NCBI GenBank assembly: GCA_050246595.1
Contig: JBFWVT010000009.1
Coordinates: 36,944-100,943 of the forward strand
Reading direction: 5' to 3'
Source of the DNA: DATARH01 sp050246595
Lineage (GTDB): Bacteria; Pseudomonadota; Alphaproteobacteria; ATCC43930; CGMCC-115725
Length of the DNA: 64,000 bases
Shown here in pieces: positions 50,719 to 59,233 of the stretch. The notes under the pieces are model-generated. The model was not told the DNA's origin. It did not search any database and worked only from the letters and a program-made list of their open reading frames with translations. The position numbers and the translations under genes were made by a program. Every line of letters starts with the position of its first letter. Position 1 is the stretch's first letter.

Positions 50719-53048
50719 TCGGGATCAAGCGCGTTCCCCTTTATGAGCGGCTGCCCGAGATCTACCGGACCCGCGACGCCGAGCAGCTGCCTCCAGGACA
50801 GCTCGCAGCCTATCTGGGTGCCGTCGAACAGGTGTTCGGCGCGCTCCATGAGAGTATCGAGGCGCTTTACGCCGATCTCTTTATCGATACCTGCGACGAC
50901 TGGGTGATCCCGTATATCGGCGATCTGCTCGGCACATCGCACCTCAAGGGCGACAAGCGGACGCTGCGGGCCGATGTCGCCGACACGATCGCGCTGCGCC
51001 GCCGCAAGGGAACCCTCGGCGCGGTCGAACGGCTGGCGGCCAACCTGACCGGCTGGCCCTGCCGTGCGGTCGAACTGTTCCCCAACCTCGCCTGGGCGCA
51101 GCATCTGAACCACCAGCGTCCCGATCGCGGCGGCGTCCCGCCCTACGGGATGCCCGAGGTGACGCGCTTCACCCCGCGACGCGGCGGCACGGTGCCGATA
51201 CGCGACCCGGCCATGCTGTCGCTGATCGGCACCGCCTTCGACCCCTTTGCCTATACCGCCGACGCCAAGCGCGCCGATGACGGGGCGAAGCATATCAACC
51301 TGCCGAACCTCGCGATCCACCTCTGGCGGCTGCCCGCCTATCGGCTCGGGGTGATGCGGCCGCTCCTCAAAGGCGTGGAGAACCTCGGCCCCCCGCCCGC
51401 CGGCAGCAACCGCGCTCGCTGGGCGCTGCGCTTCGACCTCGATCCGCTCGACCGGCCCGTGCGGTTGTTCAACATATGGGAACGGCCGGAGACCGACCCG
51501 GCGACCGGCATCGAGCGCTTGACCGCCCCGGACTCGGTCGCTGCGCCGATCCTGCCCGCCCGCCTCGACGGCACATCGGCGGCCGGCAATCCCTGGGTAT
51601 ACGTCTCCGTCGACAGCTTTACGGAAGGAGCGGCCGGACCCGAGGATCTCGATCTCGGCGATGTCGGCCTCCAGCTCTATATCCCGCAATCGATCCTCGA
51701 CGGGGTCGAGTGGCGCATCCGCAGCGGCAATCTCTGTGCCTGGGAGACGGGATTAAGGTTCGACCTGGAAATCCACGACATCGTCATCGACCCCGTCATC
51801 GGCCGGGTTCTCGTCGGTCTTGCCTCGGCCGCCGAGCGCGATGCCATGGTGGCGAACGCGACGACCGACCCCCGGCCGCGCGTCTATTTCGGCTACACCT
51901 ACGGCGCGGTCGGCCCGGTCGGCGCGCACCCCGTATCGCGCGAATTCGCACCGGTCGAAGGGGCCGAGCTGCGTATCGTCAACGCGCTCGACCCCGCCGC
52001 GCCCAGTCTGCAAGACGCGCTGGCGAACCTGCAGGACGAGACCGGGCCGCTGGTGGTCGAAATCCGCGACAGTCTGGTTCATGACCTCGATCCGGCAAGC
52101 CTGCCGGGCGCCATCGACGAGGGCGGCGTGCTGACGCTGCGTCTGGCGCACCCGCTCGTGCTCCGCGCCGCCGGGCTTGCCCGGCCGGTGATCCGCCTCG
52201 CCGCACCGCTCGCCTTCCGCCCGGTTGACCCCGCCGCGCCCGAGGCGATCTTTGTCTCGGTCGAGCTGCACGGTCTCTTCATCACCGCGGCCGCCGACTT
52301 CGCACCTCCGGACGGACCCCTGATCGCGCGGGCCGCGCTTGCTCGCCTTGAACTCACCGGCTGCACGCTCGATCCCGGCGGACATCAGCAGCGCGACGGC
52401 AGCCGCGCCGGGTTCCGTCAGGCGATGCGCCTCGCCAACGGTTACGGGTTTGTGGACGGGGCCGAGGAGGATGCGTTCGAGCCGACGCCCGATATTGTGG
52501 TGAACCGCAGCGTTACCGGTTCGCTCGCCGTTGACGACGGCTACACGCTGCACTTGCAGGACAGCATCGTTGACGCGGGTGACGGGCCGGACGACGCGCC
52601 GGGTCCGGTGCCGGCGATCGGTCCGGCGACCGTCAGCCATGGCGCGGCGATCTCGATCCGCAACATCACCGTCCTGGGCACCACGCTGGTGCGCGAGGCG
52701 CGCGGCTCGGGTGCCATCTTCGTACACCGGCTCGATGTCTGGAATCACCAGAAGGGCTGTCTGAAGTTCTGCTATTTCTCGGGTGACGGCGACCGGCTGC
52801 CGCCGAACTATGCCTGCGTCTCGGGCGGCACGGAGAACCTGGTCTTTACCAGCATCCGGCACGGGCAGCCGGGATACTGCCAGCTCGCCCGCGGGACCGG
52901 TTTCGCGGTGACCAACCGGGGACCGGAAGACGACCAGATGGGGGCGTTCGGCAGCCTGCTCGAAGCGCACCGGCTTGCCAACCTGAACATCCGGCTGCGC
53001 GAGTTCAATCCGGTGGGTATCCGCCCGCTCGTCCTGCTCATGACGTGA
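50715..53048 (+). CDS. Tail protein I-type baseplate protein with C-terminal beta domain
   Basis: 777 residues. The first 130 residues match phage tail protein I (gpI) style: YERLPEIYRTRDAEQLPPGQ, LHESIEALYADLFIDTCDDW, VIPYIGDLLGTSHLKGDKRT and the RRRKGTLGAVERLAANLTGW segment. The rest is beta-rich, with parallel beta-helix-like strands near the end (ISIRNITVLGTTLVREARGS, ACVSGGTENLVFTSIRHGQP) and a conserved-type terminus, NIRLREFNPVGIRPL. It connects baseplate to fibre. It precedes the beta-helix fibre gene by 13 bp. Confidence 0.82.
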   Translation: MIGIKRVPLYERLPEIYRTRDAEQLPPGQLAAYLGAVEQVFGALHESIEALYADLFIDTCDDWVIPYIGDLLGTSHLKGDKRTLRADVADTIALRRRKGTLGAVERLAANLTGWPCRAVELFPNLAWAQHLNHQRPDRGGVPPYGMPEVTRFTPRRGGTVPIRDPAMLSLIGTAFDPFAYTADAKRADDGAKHINLPNLAIHLWRLPAYRLGVMRPLLKGVENLGPPPAGSNRARWALRFDLDPLDRPVRLFNIWERPETDPATGIERLTAPDSVAAPILPARLDGTSAAGNPWVYVSVDSFTEGAAGPEDLDLGDVGLQLYIPQSILDGVEWRIRSGNLCAWETGLRFDLEIHDIVIDPVIGRVLVGLASAAERDAMVANATTDPRPRVYFGYTYGAVGPVGAHPVSREFAPVEGAELRIVNALDPAAPSLQDALANLQDETGPLVVEIRDSLVHDLDPASLPGAIDEGGVLTLRLAHPLVLRAAGLARPVIRLAAPLAFRPVDPAAPEAIFVSVELHGLFITAAADFAPPDGPLIARAALARLELTGCTLDPGGHQQRDGSRAGFRQAMRLANGYGFVDGAEEDAFEPTPDIVVNRSVTGSLAVDDGYTLHLQDSIVDAGDGPDDAPGPVPAIGPATVSHGAAISIRNITVLGTTLVREARGSGAIFVHRLDVWNHQKGCLKFCYFSGDGDRLPPNYACVSGGTENLVFTSIRHGQPGYCQLARGTGFAVTNRGPEDDQMGAFGSLLEAHRLANLNIRLREFNPVGIRPLVLLMT

Positions 53049-53061
53049 GGGAGGGGGTCCG

Positions 53062-56000
53062 ATGAAGGGTGATTTCTCGGCCTGGCGGTTCGACCCGCGG
53101 GACGATCACCAGGCGGTCCTCTACCAGCAGGGCCGTCTGATCACCGATGCCGACCTGACCGAGGCTGAAGGCATCGCGCTGGCCTGGCGCCTGACCGCCG
53201 GCCGGGACGTCGTCGGCGCGGGTATCGCCGCCGTACCGGCCGAAGATCCCGAGGGATACCAGGTGCTGGGCGCGGCCGTCGACGGTGACACGGTGCTGGT
53301 GACCCTTCATCCGGGCCGCCTCTGGGCTGACGGGCTCCACATCCGCCTGAACGGCGAGCCGCCCGACACCGAGGCCCCGGTCACGCGACGGGCGAGTTAT
53401 CTGCCGCCGCCGCACAACCCGACAGGCACCGGGACGGGCGACATCGGCACCGGCATACGCGATGCCGTGGTGCTCGAAGTCGTGCTCGAAGCCCTGAACG
53501 GGTTTCAGGTACCCGCCCGACTGATCGAGCCGGCGCTCGGCGGCCCGGATACCGCCGAGCGGGTGATCCCGCGCGCCGGGCTCCGCCTCCTGCGGCTCGG
53601 CGACGGCGAGGACTGCAACACCATCGGCGCAAGACTGCTCGATGCGCCCCAGGGGCGGCTGACGGTATCGCTCGATCCGCCAACGGTCGTGCCGGGCGAC
53701 TGCCCGGTGGTCGAGGGCGGCGGCTATTCCGGTTTCGAGCACAACCTTTACCGCATCGAGATCGCCGAGACCACCGCTGGACCGGTTCGCTTCAAGTGGT
53801 CGCAGATAAACGGGGGGCTGGTCGGACGCGGCACGTTTCACGGCGGCGCCGATCCGCACGTCGCCATCACCGCGAACCGCCCGGCGATCCTGCACTCGGG
53901 CGTCGCCGAGTTCTACCTCGAAGCGGTCGAGCATGATGACGAACTCGGCCACTGGCGCGTGACTTACGGCACGCCCGCCGCCCTCAACGCCGACGGAGAA
54001 CTCGACCTGACGGCGCCACCGACCTTTGGCGTAATTCCCGGCGGCGGGCAGCCGGTGTTCTTCCGCCTCTGGAACGGCATCCGCGAGGTCGCCGATTTCA
54101 CCGACAGCGTCAACCCGGTGGAGCTGCGCGACGGCATCCGGCTGGTGTTCGACCCGCCGGCGGGGGCGGCTTACCGGCCGGGCGCGTGGTGGAATTTCGA
54201 GGTCCGGGCGGGCGAGATCGCCAACCCCGAGGTGCTGGTGGACGACGCCCCGCCCAAGGGGCCGAGCGTCCGCCGCGTGCCGCTGGCCGAGATCGCCTGG
54301 ACAGACGATCAGGATACGGCTCTGGGCGGCGGGATCGAGGATTGCCGCCGCCGCTTTCGTCCGCTCACCAACCAGAAGGTCTGCTGTACCTACCTTGTCG
54401 GGAATGGCACCACATGCTTTGGCGATTTCAACTCGCTCGAAGAGGCGGCGGCGCACCTGCCATCTGCCGGCGGCAAATTGTGCCTTCTACCCGGGACCCA
54501 TTTTGCCAATCTGAGCCTCGTCGAACGGTCCGGGGTGCAGATCGAAGGGTGCCGTCACCGCACCTTTGTGCTGGCGCGCCCCGAATCCTTCGACCAGCCG
54601 ATCGTGAGCGTCCGGGGCGGCCAGGACATCTCGGTCAGCGATCTCGATCTGATCGCGCCGTTCGGCATTGCGATCGACCTTTCCGGCAATTCGCCGGCAC
54701 CGCTCCGCGAGGTGCGCGTCGAGGAATGCCGAATTCTCGCGCAGACCCACGGGATTCGCGTCGAGACGGCGAGCGACGTGCGCCTTCTCGGCAACCAGAT
54801 CTGGCTTCTCGACCACCCGCTCGGCGTCTCGGTCATCTCGATCCGCGCGACCGACGCGCTTATCGAAAAAAACCGCGGCGGCGTCTGGCCCTTTGAGTAC
54901 ACGCCTCCGGGGGGCGACGACCCCGACGGCGAGGAACCGCCCGACCCCTCCGACCCCTGCATCGAACCGGAGCAGCTGTTCGCCAACCTGACCGCGGTCA
55001 TCGCCTATGTGACCTTTGTCTGGTCCGAGGGGTTTGCCGCCACGCCGCCGGAGCAGCCCTATCGGGCGCGCGGCGGCATTCATGTCAAGGGCGGCTCGAC
55101 CCGGATCGACATCCGCCGCAACCGGATCGACGGCGGCCTCGGTCACGGCATCACGCTGGGCGGCGTCTTTCCCGAACCGGGTGGGGAGGATCGGGAGGAA
55201 GAGGAAGAGGAGCAACCCCGCCTGAACCCGACGGTCCGGGTCGCCGCCGACGCCTTCTTCGGCAGATTCCGGAATGCGGGCGAGGAACCGCAGGCCGGCG
55301 TGACGGTGACCCTCACCCGGTCCGGATCGGGCGCCATCACCTATACCGGCATCACCGACGAGAACGGAGAGGTGCGCATCGCCGCGGAGCCGGGAAGCTA
55401 CATTCTTGGCGTGCAGCCGGGTCTCGTCATCCTGGACGTTGCGAGCTTTGTTTTTGGCGCGGCCATCGCCTATGTCGTCACCGTCGGGCCGGGTGTCGAT
55501 GTCGAGGACGATCCCGACCAGGGCTTTCTCACTCGCATCCGCATCGTCGAGAACGAGATCGAGAGCATGGGCCTCTCCGGGATCGGCTTCTGGTTCTACG
55601 ATCTCGTACCCGACCCCCCGGAACCGCAGGGTCAGGGGGTCGAGGCGATTGCCGAGCTTCTCTCGGCGATGCTGGCGCCGGCGGAGCTTATCGGCACCGC
55701 GAACCTTGTCCGGGATCTCGAAATCCGGGGCAACCGGATCGAGAACAATTTGCGGGCCGAGTTCACCGATCTTCTTCGGCGCACCGCCCTGTTCGCAGCG
55801 CAGGGCGGCATCTCGCTCGCGCTCGTCGAGGGGCTGAAGATCGAACAGAACCACATCGCCGGGAACGGCCGAAGCGCCGCCCAGCCTTGCGCCGGGATAT
55901 TTGTCGGCTACGGCGAGGAGGTGCTGATTACCGGCAACCACATCACGGGAAACGGCCCCGCCGATGCGCGCTATCGCGAGCTGCGAAGCGACGGCCTGCG

Positions 56001-57705
56001 CGGCGGCATCTTTATCCGCCTCGCCAGCGCCGTGGTCGCCGGCGCGACGGCGGACGGCCAGCAGAAGCCCGCCTTGATCATCGCCGACAATGTGGTCGAT
56101 CAGCCGGCCGGACGCGCGATCACCGCCTTCGCTTACGGCCCGGTCTCCTGTGTCGGCAATACGCTCAACGCCGAACGCGAGGGCGCCTGGGGAGCGATCG
56201 ACACGCTCGTCGGCGGCGTGCTGATCCTCAACCTCGGCGGCGTCCACCGGATGCAGGCCGTCGGCGGAGCCGAATCGTTCGTGGCGCTCGGCGATTTGCA
56301 GGGACCCGCGCCGGCGACCGGGATCGGACTGACCGCTGCGAGCCGGCTTGAGCAGCGGGTCGAGGCGATGCTGCCGGGCGGCGAAACCCTGTTCAACTCG
56401 AACCGTGTGCGCACCGGTCCGGACAACCGGTGCTGGAGTTCGCAACTGATCGCGACGCTCGACGATCTCGGATACGCCGACAACCAGAGCGGCATGTTCC
56501 GGCCCGACATAGCCTTCGGCAACATGATCGGGGTCGCGCACTCCCTGCGGGCGACCGGCAACCGGTTTCGCGAGCGGGCGCTGCGCACCGGCCTCTCCGC
56601 ACTGACCATCACCGCGGGCACGACGGTCGGCGGCGGAGCCGGCGCAATGAACATCACGACCCACAATCAGGGAGACCATTGCATCATCGCGCTCTCGCAA
56701 GGCGTGCTGCCGGTCGCGGATACGCCGAACCAGGTCGTGCACAACCAGCTCTGCCCCGGAGCCGGGCGCGATGTCTCGGCCGGCGACTATACCCGCGCGG
56801 CGCTGCTGCTGCCGCTGCGCGGTACGGTCTCGCCGGACGTGCGGCTCGACCAGGGTGGGACAGTGGTCAGAGCGACCCTGAACCGCTCGATCAGCGGTCT
56901 CGAACGGGTACAGGCGCGCTCGAATATCGAGTATGCCCGCGAGGCCGTGAGCTACGAGGCAGCCCTGGGCCGCGACACGCCGCTTGTCGCCGAATTGCGG
57001 GATGCCGCGACGGTGCGCCGCCGCAGCGCGGCGGCGCTGGGCGTGCAGGCGGAGATCGCGCAGATCCGAGAGGCCGAACCGCCGAGCGACGGTGTCCTGC
57101 TCCACGGCCGGGTCGCCGGCGGCACCGGCCGCGGCGCCTCCGGGCAGGTTGTCGAGCTGGTGGACGCCGGGGGCCGTCCGCTCGGCTTTTCGGCGAGGAC
57201 GGACTCGCTAGGCTATTACACGCTGGCTCTTGACGAGGAAACACGCGCGGCTCTGGCGCGCCGCGAGGGCGTGTTCCTGCGCGTGACGAGCGAGTCGGGC
57301 GAGGTAACAAGCCGTGAGCCGCAGCGCCTCCGCCTTGAGGGCGACCCGCTGGTGCGGCGAGACTTCGAGATCGCCGCGCGGCTGCCGATTCTGCCGATGC
57401 GCCCCGCCGACATCGCGCCTGTCTTCCGCCGCGATGCCCCAGTGCGGCAACCGCCTCGGTCACCCGCTCGCGGACCCGATATCACGCGGCCCGAGGTTCG
57501 AATACAAGTCGAGAACATACGCGGTGTCGGTAGCGCCCTCGCCGCGCGCCTGCGCGAAGCGGGGATCGAGGATGCCGAGGCGCTGAGCCGATTGTCGGAC
57601 GAACGAGCGATCGAACTGCTCGGCGGGGCCGGCCGGCGCCTGCGCGATGCGGCACGCGCGGCGCTGGAGGCGGCGCGGCGCGAGAACGGCGGCGAGACCA
57701 GGTAA
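53062..57705 (+). CDS. Giant DUF6519/parallel beta-helix tail fibre-like protein
   Basis: 1547 residues. The N-terminal DUF6519-type domain (KGDFSAWRFDPRDDHQAVLY, QQGRLITDADLTEAEG) attaches such proteins to eCIS baseplates. From about residue 440 to 1300 there is a right-handed parallel beta-helix with many short N/G-rich rungs (IEKNRGGVWPF, RIDIRRNRIDGGLGHGITLG, LIIADNVVDQPAGRAI). It is interrupted by an acidic linker (EDREEEEEEQ, about 709) and a carboxypeptidase-regulatory-like module (about 730-790). A second such module lies at about 1349, and a helix-hairpin-helix domain (IRGVGSALAARLREAGIEDA) at about 1483-1540. It is probably the target-binding fibre. Confidence 0.85.
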   Translation: MKGDFSAWRFDPRDDHQAVLYQQGRLITDADLTEAEGIALAWRLTAGRDVVGAGIAAVPAEDPEGYQVLGAAVDGDTVLVTLHPGRLWADGLHIRLNGEPPDTEAPVTRRASYLPPPHNPTGTGTGDIGTGIRDAVVLEVVLEALNGFQVPARLIEPALGGPDTAERVIPRAGLRLLRLGDGEDCNTIGARLLDAPQGRLTVSLDPPTVVPGDCPVVEGGGYSGFEHNLYRIEIAETTAGPVRFKWSQINGGLVGRGTFHGGADPHVAITANRPAILHSGVAEFYLEAVEHDDELGHWRVTYGTPAALNADGELDLTAPPTFGVIPGGGQPVFFRLWNGIREVADFTDSVNPVELRDGIRLVFDPPAGAAYRPGAWWNFEVRAGEIANPEVLVDDAPPKGPSVRRVPLAEIAWTDDQDTALGGGIEDCRRRFRPLTNQKVCCTYLVGNGTTCFGDFNSLEEAAAHLPSAGGKLCLLPGTHFANLSLVERSGVQIEGCRHRTFVLARPESFDQPIVSVRGGQDISVSDLDLIAPFGIAIDLSGNSPAPLREVRVEECRILAQTHGIRVETASDVRLLGNQIWLLDHPLGVSVISIRATDALIEKNRGGVWPFEYTPPGGDDPDGEEPPDPSDPCIEPEQLFANLTAVIAYVTFVWSEGFAATPPEQPYRARGGIHVKGGSTRIDIRRNRIDGGLGHGITLGGVFPEPGGEDREEEEEEQPRLNPTVRVAADAFFGRFRNAGEEPQAGVTVTLTRSGSGAITYTGITDENGEVRIAAEPGSYILGVQPGLVILDVASFVFGAAIAYVVTVGPGVDVEDDPDQGFLTRIRIVENEIESMGLSGIGFWFYDLVPDPPEPQGQGVEAIAELLSAMLAPAELIGTANLVRDLEIRGNRIENNLRAEFTDLLRRTALFAAQGGISLALVEGLKIEQNHIAGNGRSAAQPCAGIFVGYGEEVLITGNHITGNGPADARYRELRSDGLRGGIFIRLASAVVAGATADGQQKPALIIADNVVDQPAGRAITAFAYGPVSCVGNTLNAEREGAWGAIDTLVGGVLILNLGGVHRMQAVGGAESFVALGDLQGPAPATGIGLTAASRLEQRVEAMLPGGETLFNSNRVRTGPDNRCWSSQLIATLDDLGYADNQSGMFRPDIAFGNMIGVAHSLRATGNRFRERALRTGLSALTITAGTTVGGGAGAMNITTHNQGDHCIIALSQGVLPVADTPNQVVHNQLCPGAGRDVSAGDYTRAALLLPLRGTVSPDVRLDQGGTVVRATLNRSISGLERVQARSNIEYAREAVSYEAALGRDTPLVAELRDAATVRRRSAAALGVQAEIAQIREAEPPSDGVLLHGRVAGGTGRGASGQVVELVDAGGRPLGFSARTDSLGYYTLALDEETRAALARREGVFLRVTSESGEVTSREPQRLRLEGDPLVRRDFEIAARLPILPMRPADIAPVFRRDAPVRQPPRSPARGPDITRPEVRIQVENIRGVGSALAARLREAGIEDAEALSRLSDERAIELLGGAGRRLRDAARAALEAARRENGGETR

Positions 57706-57715
57706 GGACGCGAGG

Positions 57716-59233
57716 ATGCAGCGGGCGCACCTCAAGACGGACGGACCGGACGTGCTGCATGCGGCGCGGCCGGCCGGCGCGTTTGCCGCCTTCACCGAGC
57801 CTGCCGCACGCCGACTGCCCTTTCCGGCGCCCGCGGAGCGCCGCGCCGCGCCTTGCGCCTGCGGCGGCGGGTGCCCCCGGTGCGGCGGAACCGTCCGCGA
57901 GACCCCGGTGCCCGCCCCGATCCGCCGACAAGCCGAGGCGACACTCGGCACCGGGCTCGGCGATGTCCGCCTGACATCGAGCGGGCCGCTCGCGGCGCGG
58001 GTGGCGCGGCGCGGCGCCAATGCGGGCACGCGTGGAAAAATCATCGCATTTCCGCACGGCCTGCCCGACCTCTCGCGCCCCGGCGGCCGTTTCGCGCTGG
58101 CGCACGAACTCGCGCATGTCGCGCAGCAACAGCGGCAAACCGAGAGCGGTCGCCGCGCCCCGTCCGAAGCGCAGGAGCAAAGCGCCGATCTCGCGGCCAG
58201 GGCAATGGGCACCGACGGCGCCACCCGAGCCGCCGAAATCACGGCCGAAACCGAGCAGGGTGCGCCCCTCCAGTTCGGGGTCTTCGAGACGGTCGGCGGC
58301 GCGCTGCAACAGGCCAACGAGGCGGTTGCCCCGATCCTCGACCCTGCCATGCAGATCGTCCACGGTGCAGGCGCCGAAGCGATGCTGTCGCAACTCGATG
58401 TGCCCGCCCTCGCGCTCAGCTACGTCACCAACCTGCCCGGCCGTGTCCTGCGCCTGCTCGCCGATGCGATGCAGGGCCAGGGCGCAACGACGGAGTGGCT
58501 TACCGGCTTTGTCGAGCTGTTCGTGAACTGGCAGAGCTGGGACGCGGTCTGGAACTATCTGGTGCAGGGGGTTCTCGACGGTGCGGCCTATATCGGCGAA
58601 TTCTTCATGCACGCGCTCGAAGTCGTCGGTGCGGGCGAGTTTTTGCAGTTCTTGTGGGCGCGGTTCAACCGCATGGCCCCTCTCAACACCGCCCAGATCG
58701 GCGCGGCGCAGGAGGTGCATCCGCCGGGTCTGATCCCCTACTCTCAGATCCGCGTCGATTATGACAGCCTGATCGCACGGCTGTCCGAGCTGTTCTCGCC
58801 GGGCTTTTCGGGCAGCGCCTTCGCCCAGATCTTCGGCACGTCGGGCGCGCAGCATCGGGCGGTCACGACGATGCATGTCATCCATGCCGGCCACACGATG
58901 GACGAAGCGCTTGCCGTCCACGAGCTGACCCATGTGGCGCAATACGAGTTGGTCGGCGCGATGTACATGCCGCAGGCGATCCACGCGCAGCAATTCGGTC
59001 TAGGCTACAACTACAATAAGCTCGACGGCAGTCTCTCGGCCTCGATCGCCGCCGGGCGGACCTATGCCGATTTCAATCGCGAGCAACAGGCGATGATCTG
59101 CGAGGACTACTATCGCGTTCGCCACGGTCTCGGCGCAAGGCATGGCGGGACGGCGTCGGAGCTCGAGCATTTTATTGCCGATTACTGGGGCCGCGCCGGC
59201 ATCCCGTGGGTGCGGCTGTTCGCGGAACAATGA
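57716..59233 (+). CDS. eCIS core (DUF4157) protein with two HExxH motifs
   Basis: 505 residues from the ATG at 57716. Near residue 47 lies CACGGGCPRCGG (Cys 47, 49, 53, 56). A DUF4157 domain (about 65-145) contains FALAHELAHVAQQ with His130-Glu131-x-x-His134. A helical middle follows, then a second zincin-like site, ALAVHELTHVAQYELVG, with His402-x-x-x-His406, near YMPQAIHAQQFGLGYNYNKL. DUF4157 proteins are hallmarks of eCIS loci and are cargo or effector-like. The second motif suggests a separate metallopeptidase-like domain. The stop overlaps the next gene (ATGA). Confidence 0.85.
   Translation: MQRAHLKTDGPDVLHAARPAGAFAAFTEPAARRLPFPAPAERRAAPCACGGGCPRCGGTVRETPVPAPIRRQAEATLGTGLGDVRLTSSGPLAARVARRGANAGTRGKIIAFPHGLPDLSRPGGRFALAHELAHVAQQQRQTESGRRAPSEAQEQSADLAARAMGTDGATRAAEITAETEQGAPLQFGVFETVGGALQQANEAVAPILDPAMQIVHGAGAEAMLSQLDVPALALSYVTNLPGRVLRLLADAMQGQGATTEWLTGFVELFVNWQSWDAVWNYLVQGVLDGAAYIGEFFMHALEVVGAGEFLQFLWARFNRMAPLNTAQIGAAQEVHPPGLIPYSQIRVDYDSLIARLSELFSPGFSGSAFAQIFGTSGAQHRAVTTMHVIHAGHTMDEALAVHELTHVAQYELVGAMYMPQAIHAQQFGLGYNYNKLDGSLSASIAAGRTYADFNREQQAMICEDYYRVRHGLGARHGGTASELEHFIADYWGRAGIPWVRLFAEQ

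Noticed and set aside
54487..57105. Minus-strand frame of about 872 codons inside the fibre gene
   Set aside because: Opposite a fibre gene with recognisable rungs and domains; no motif of its own.
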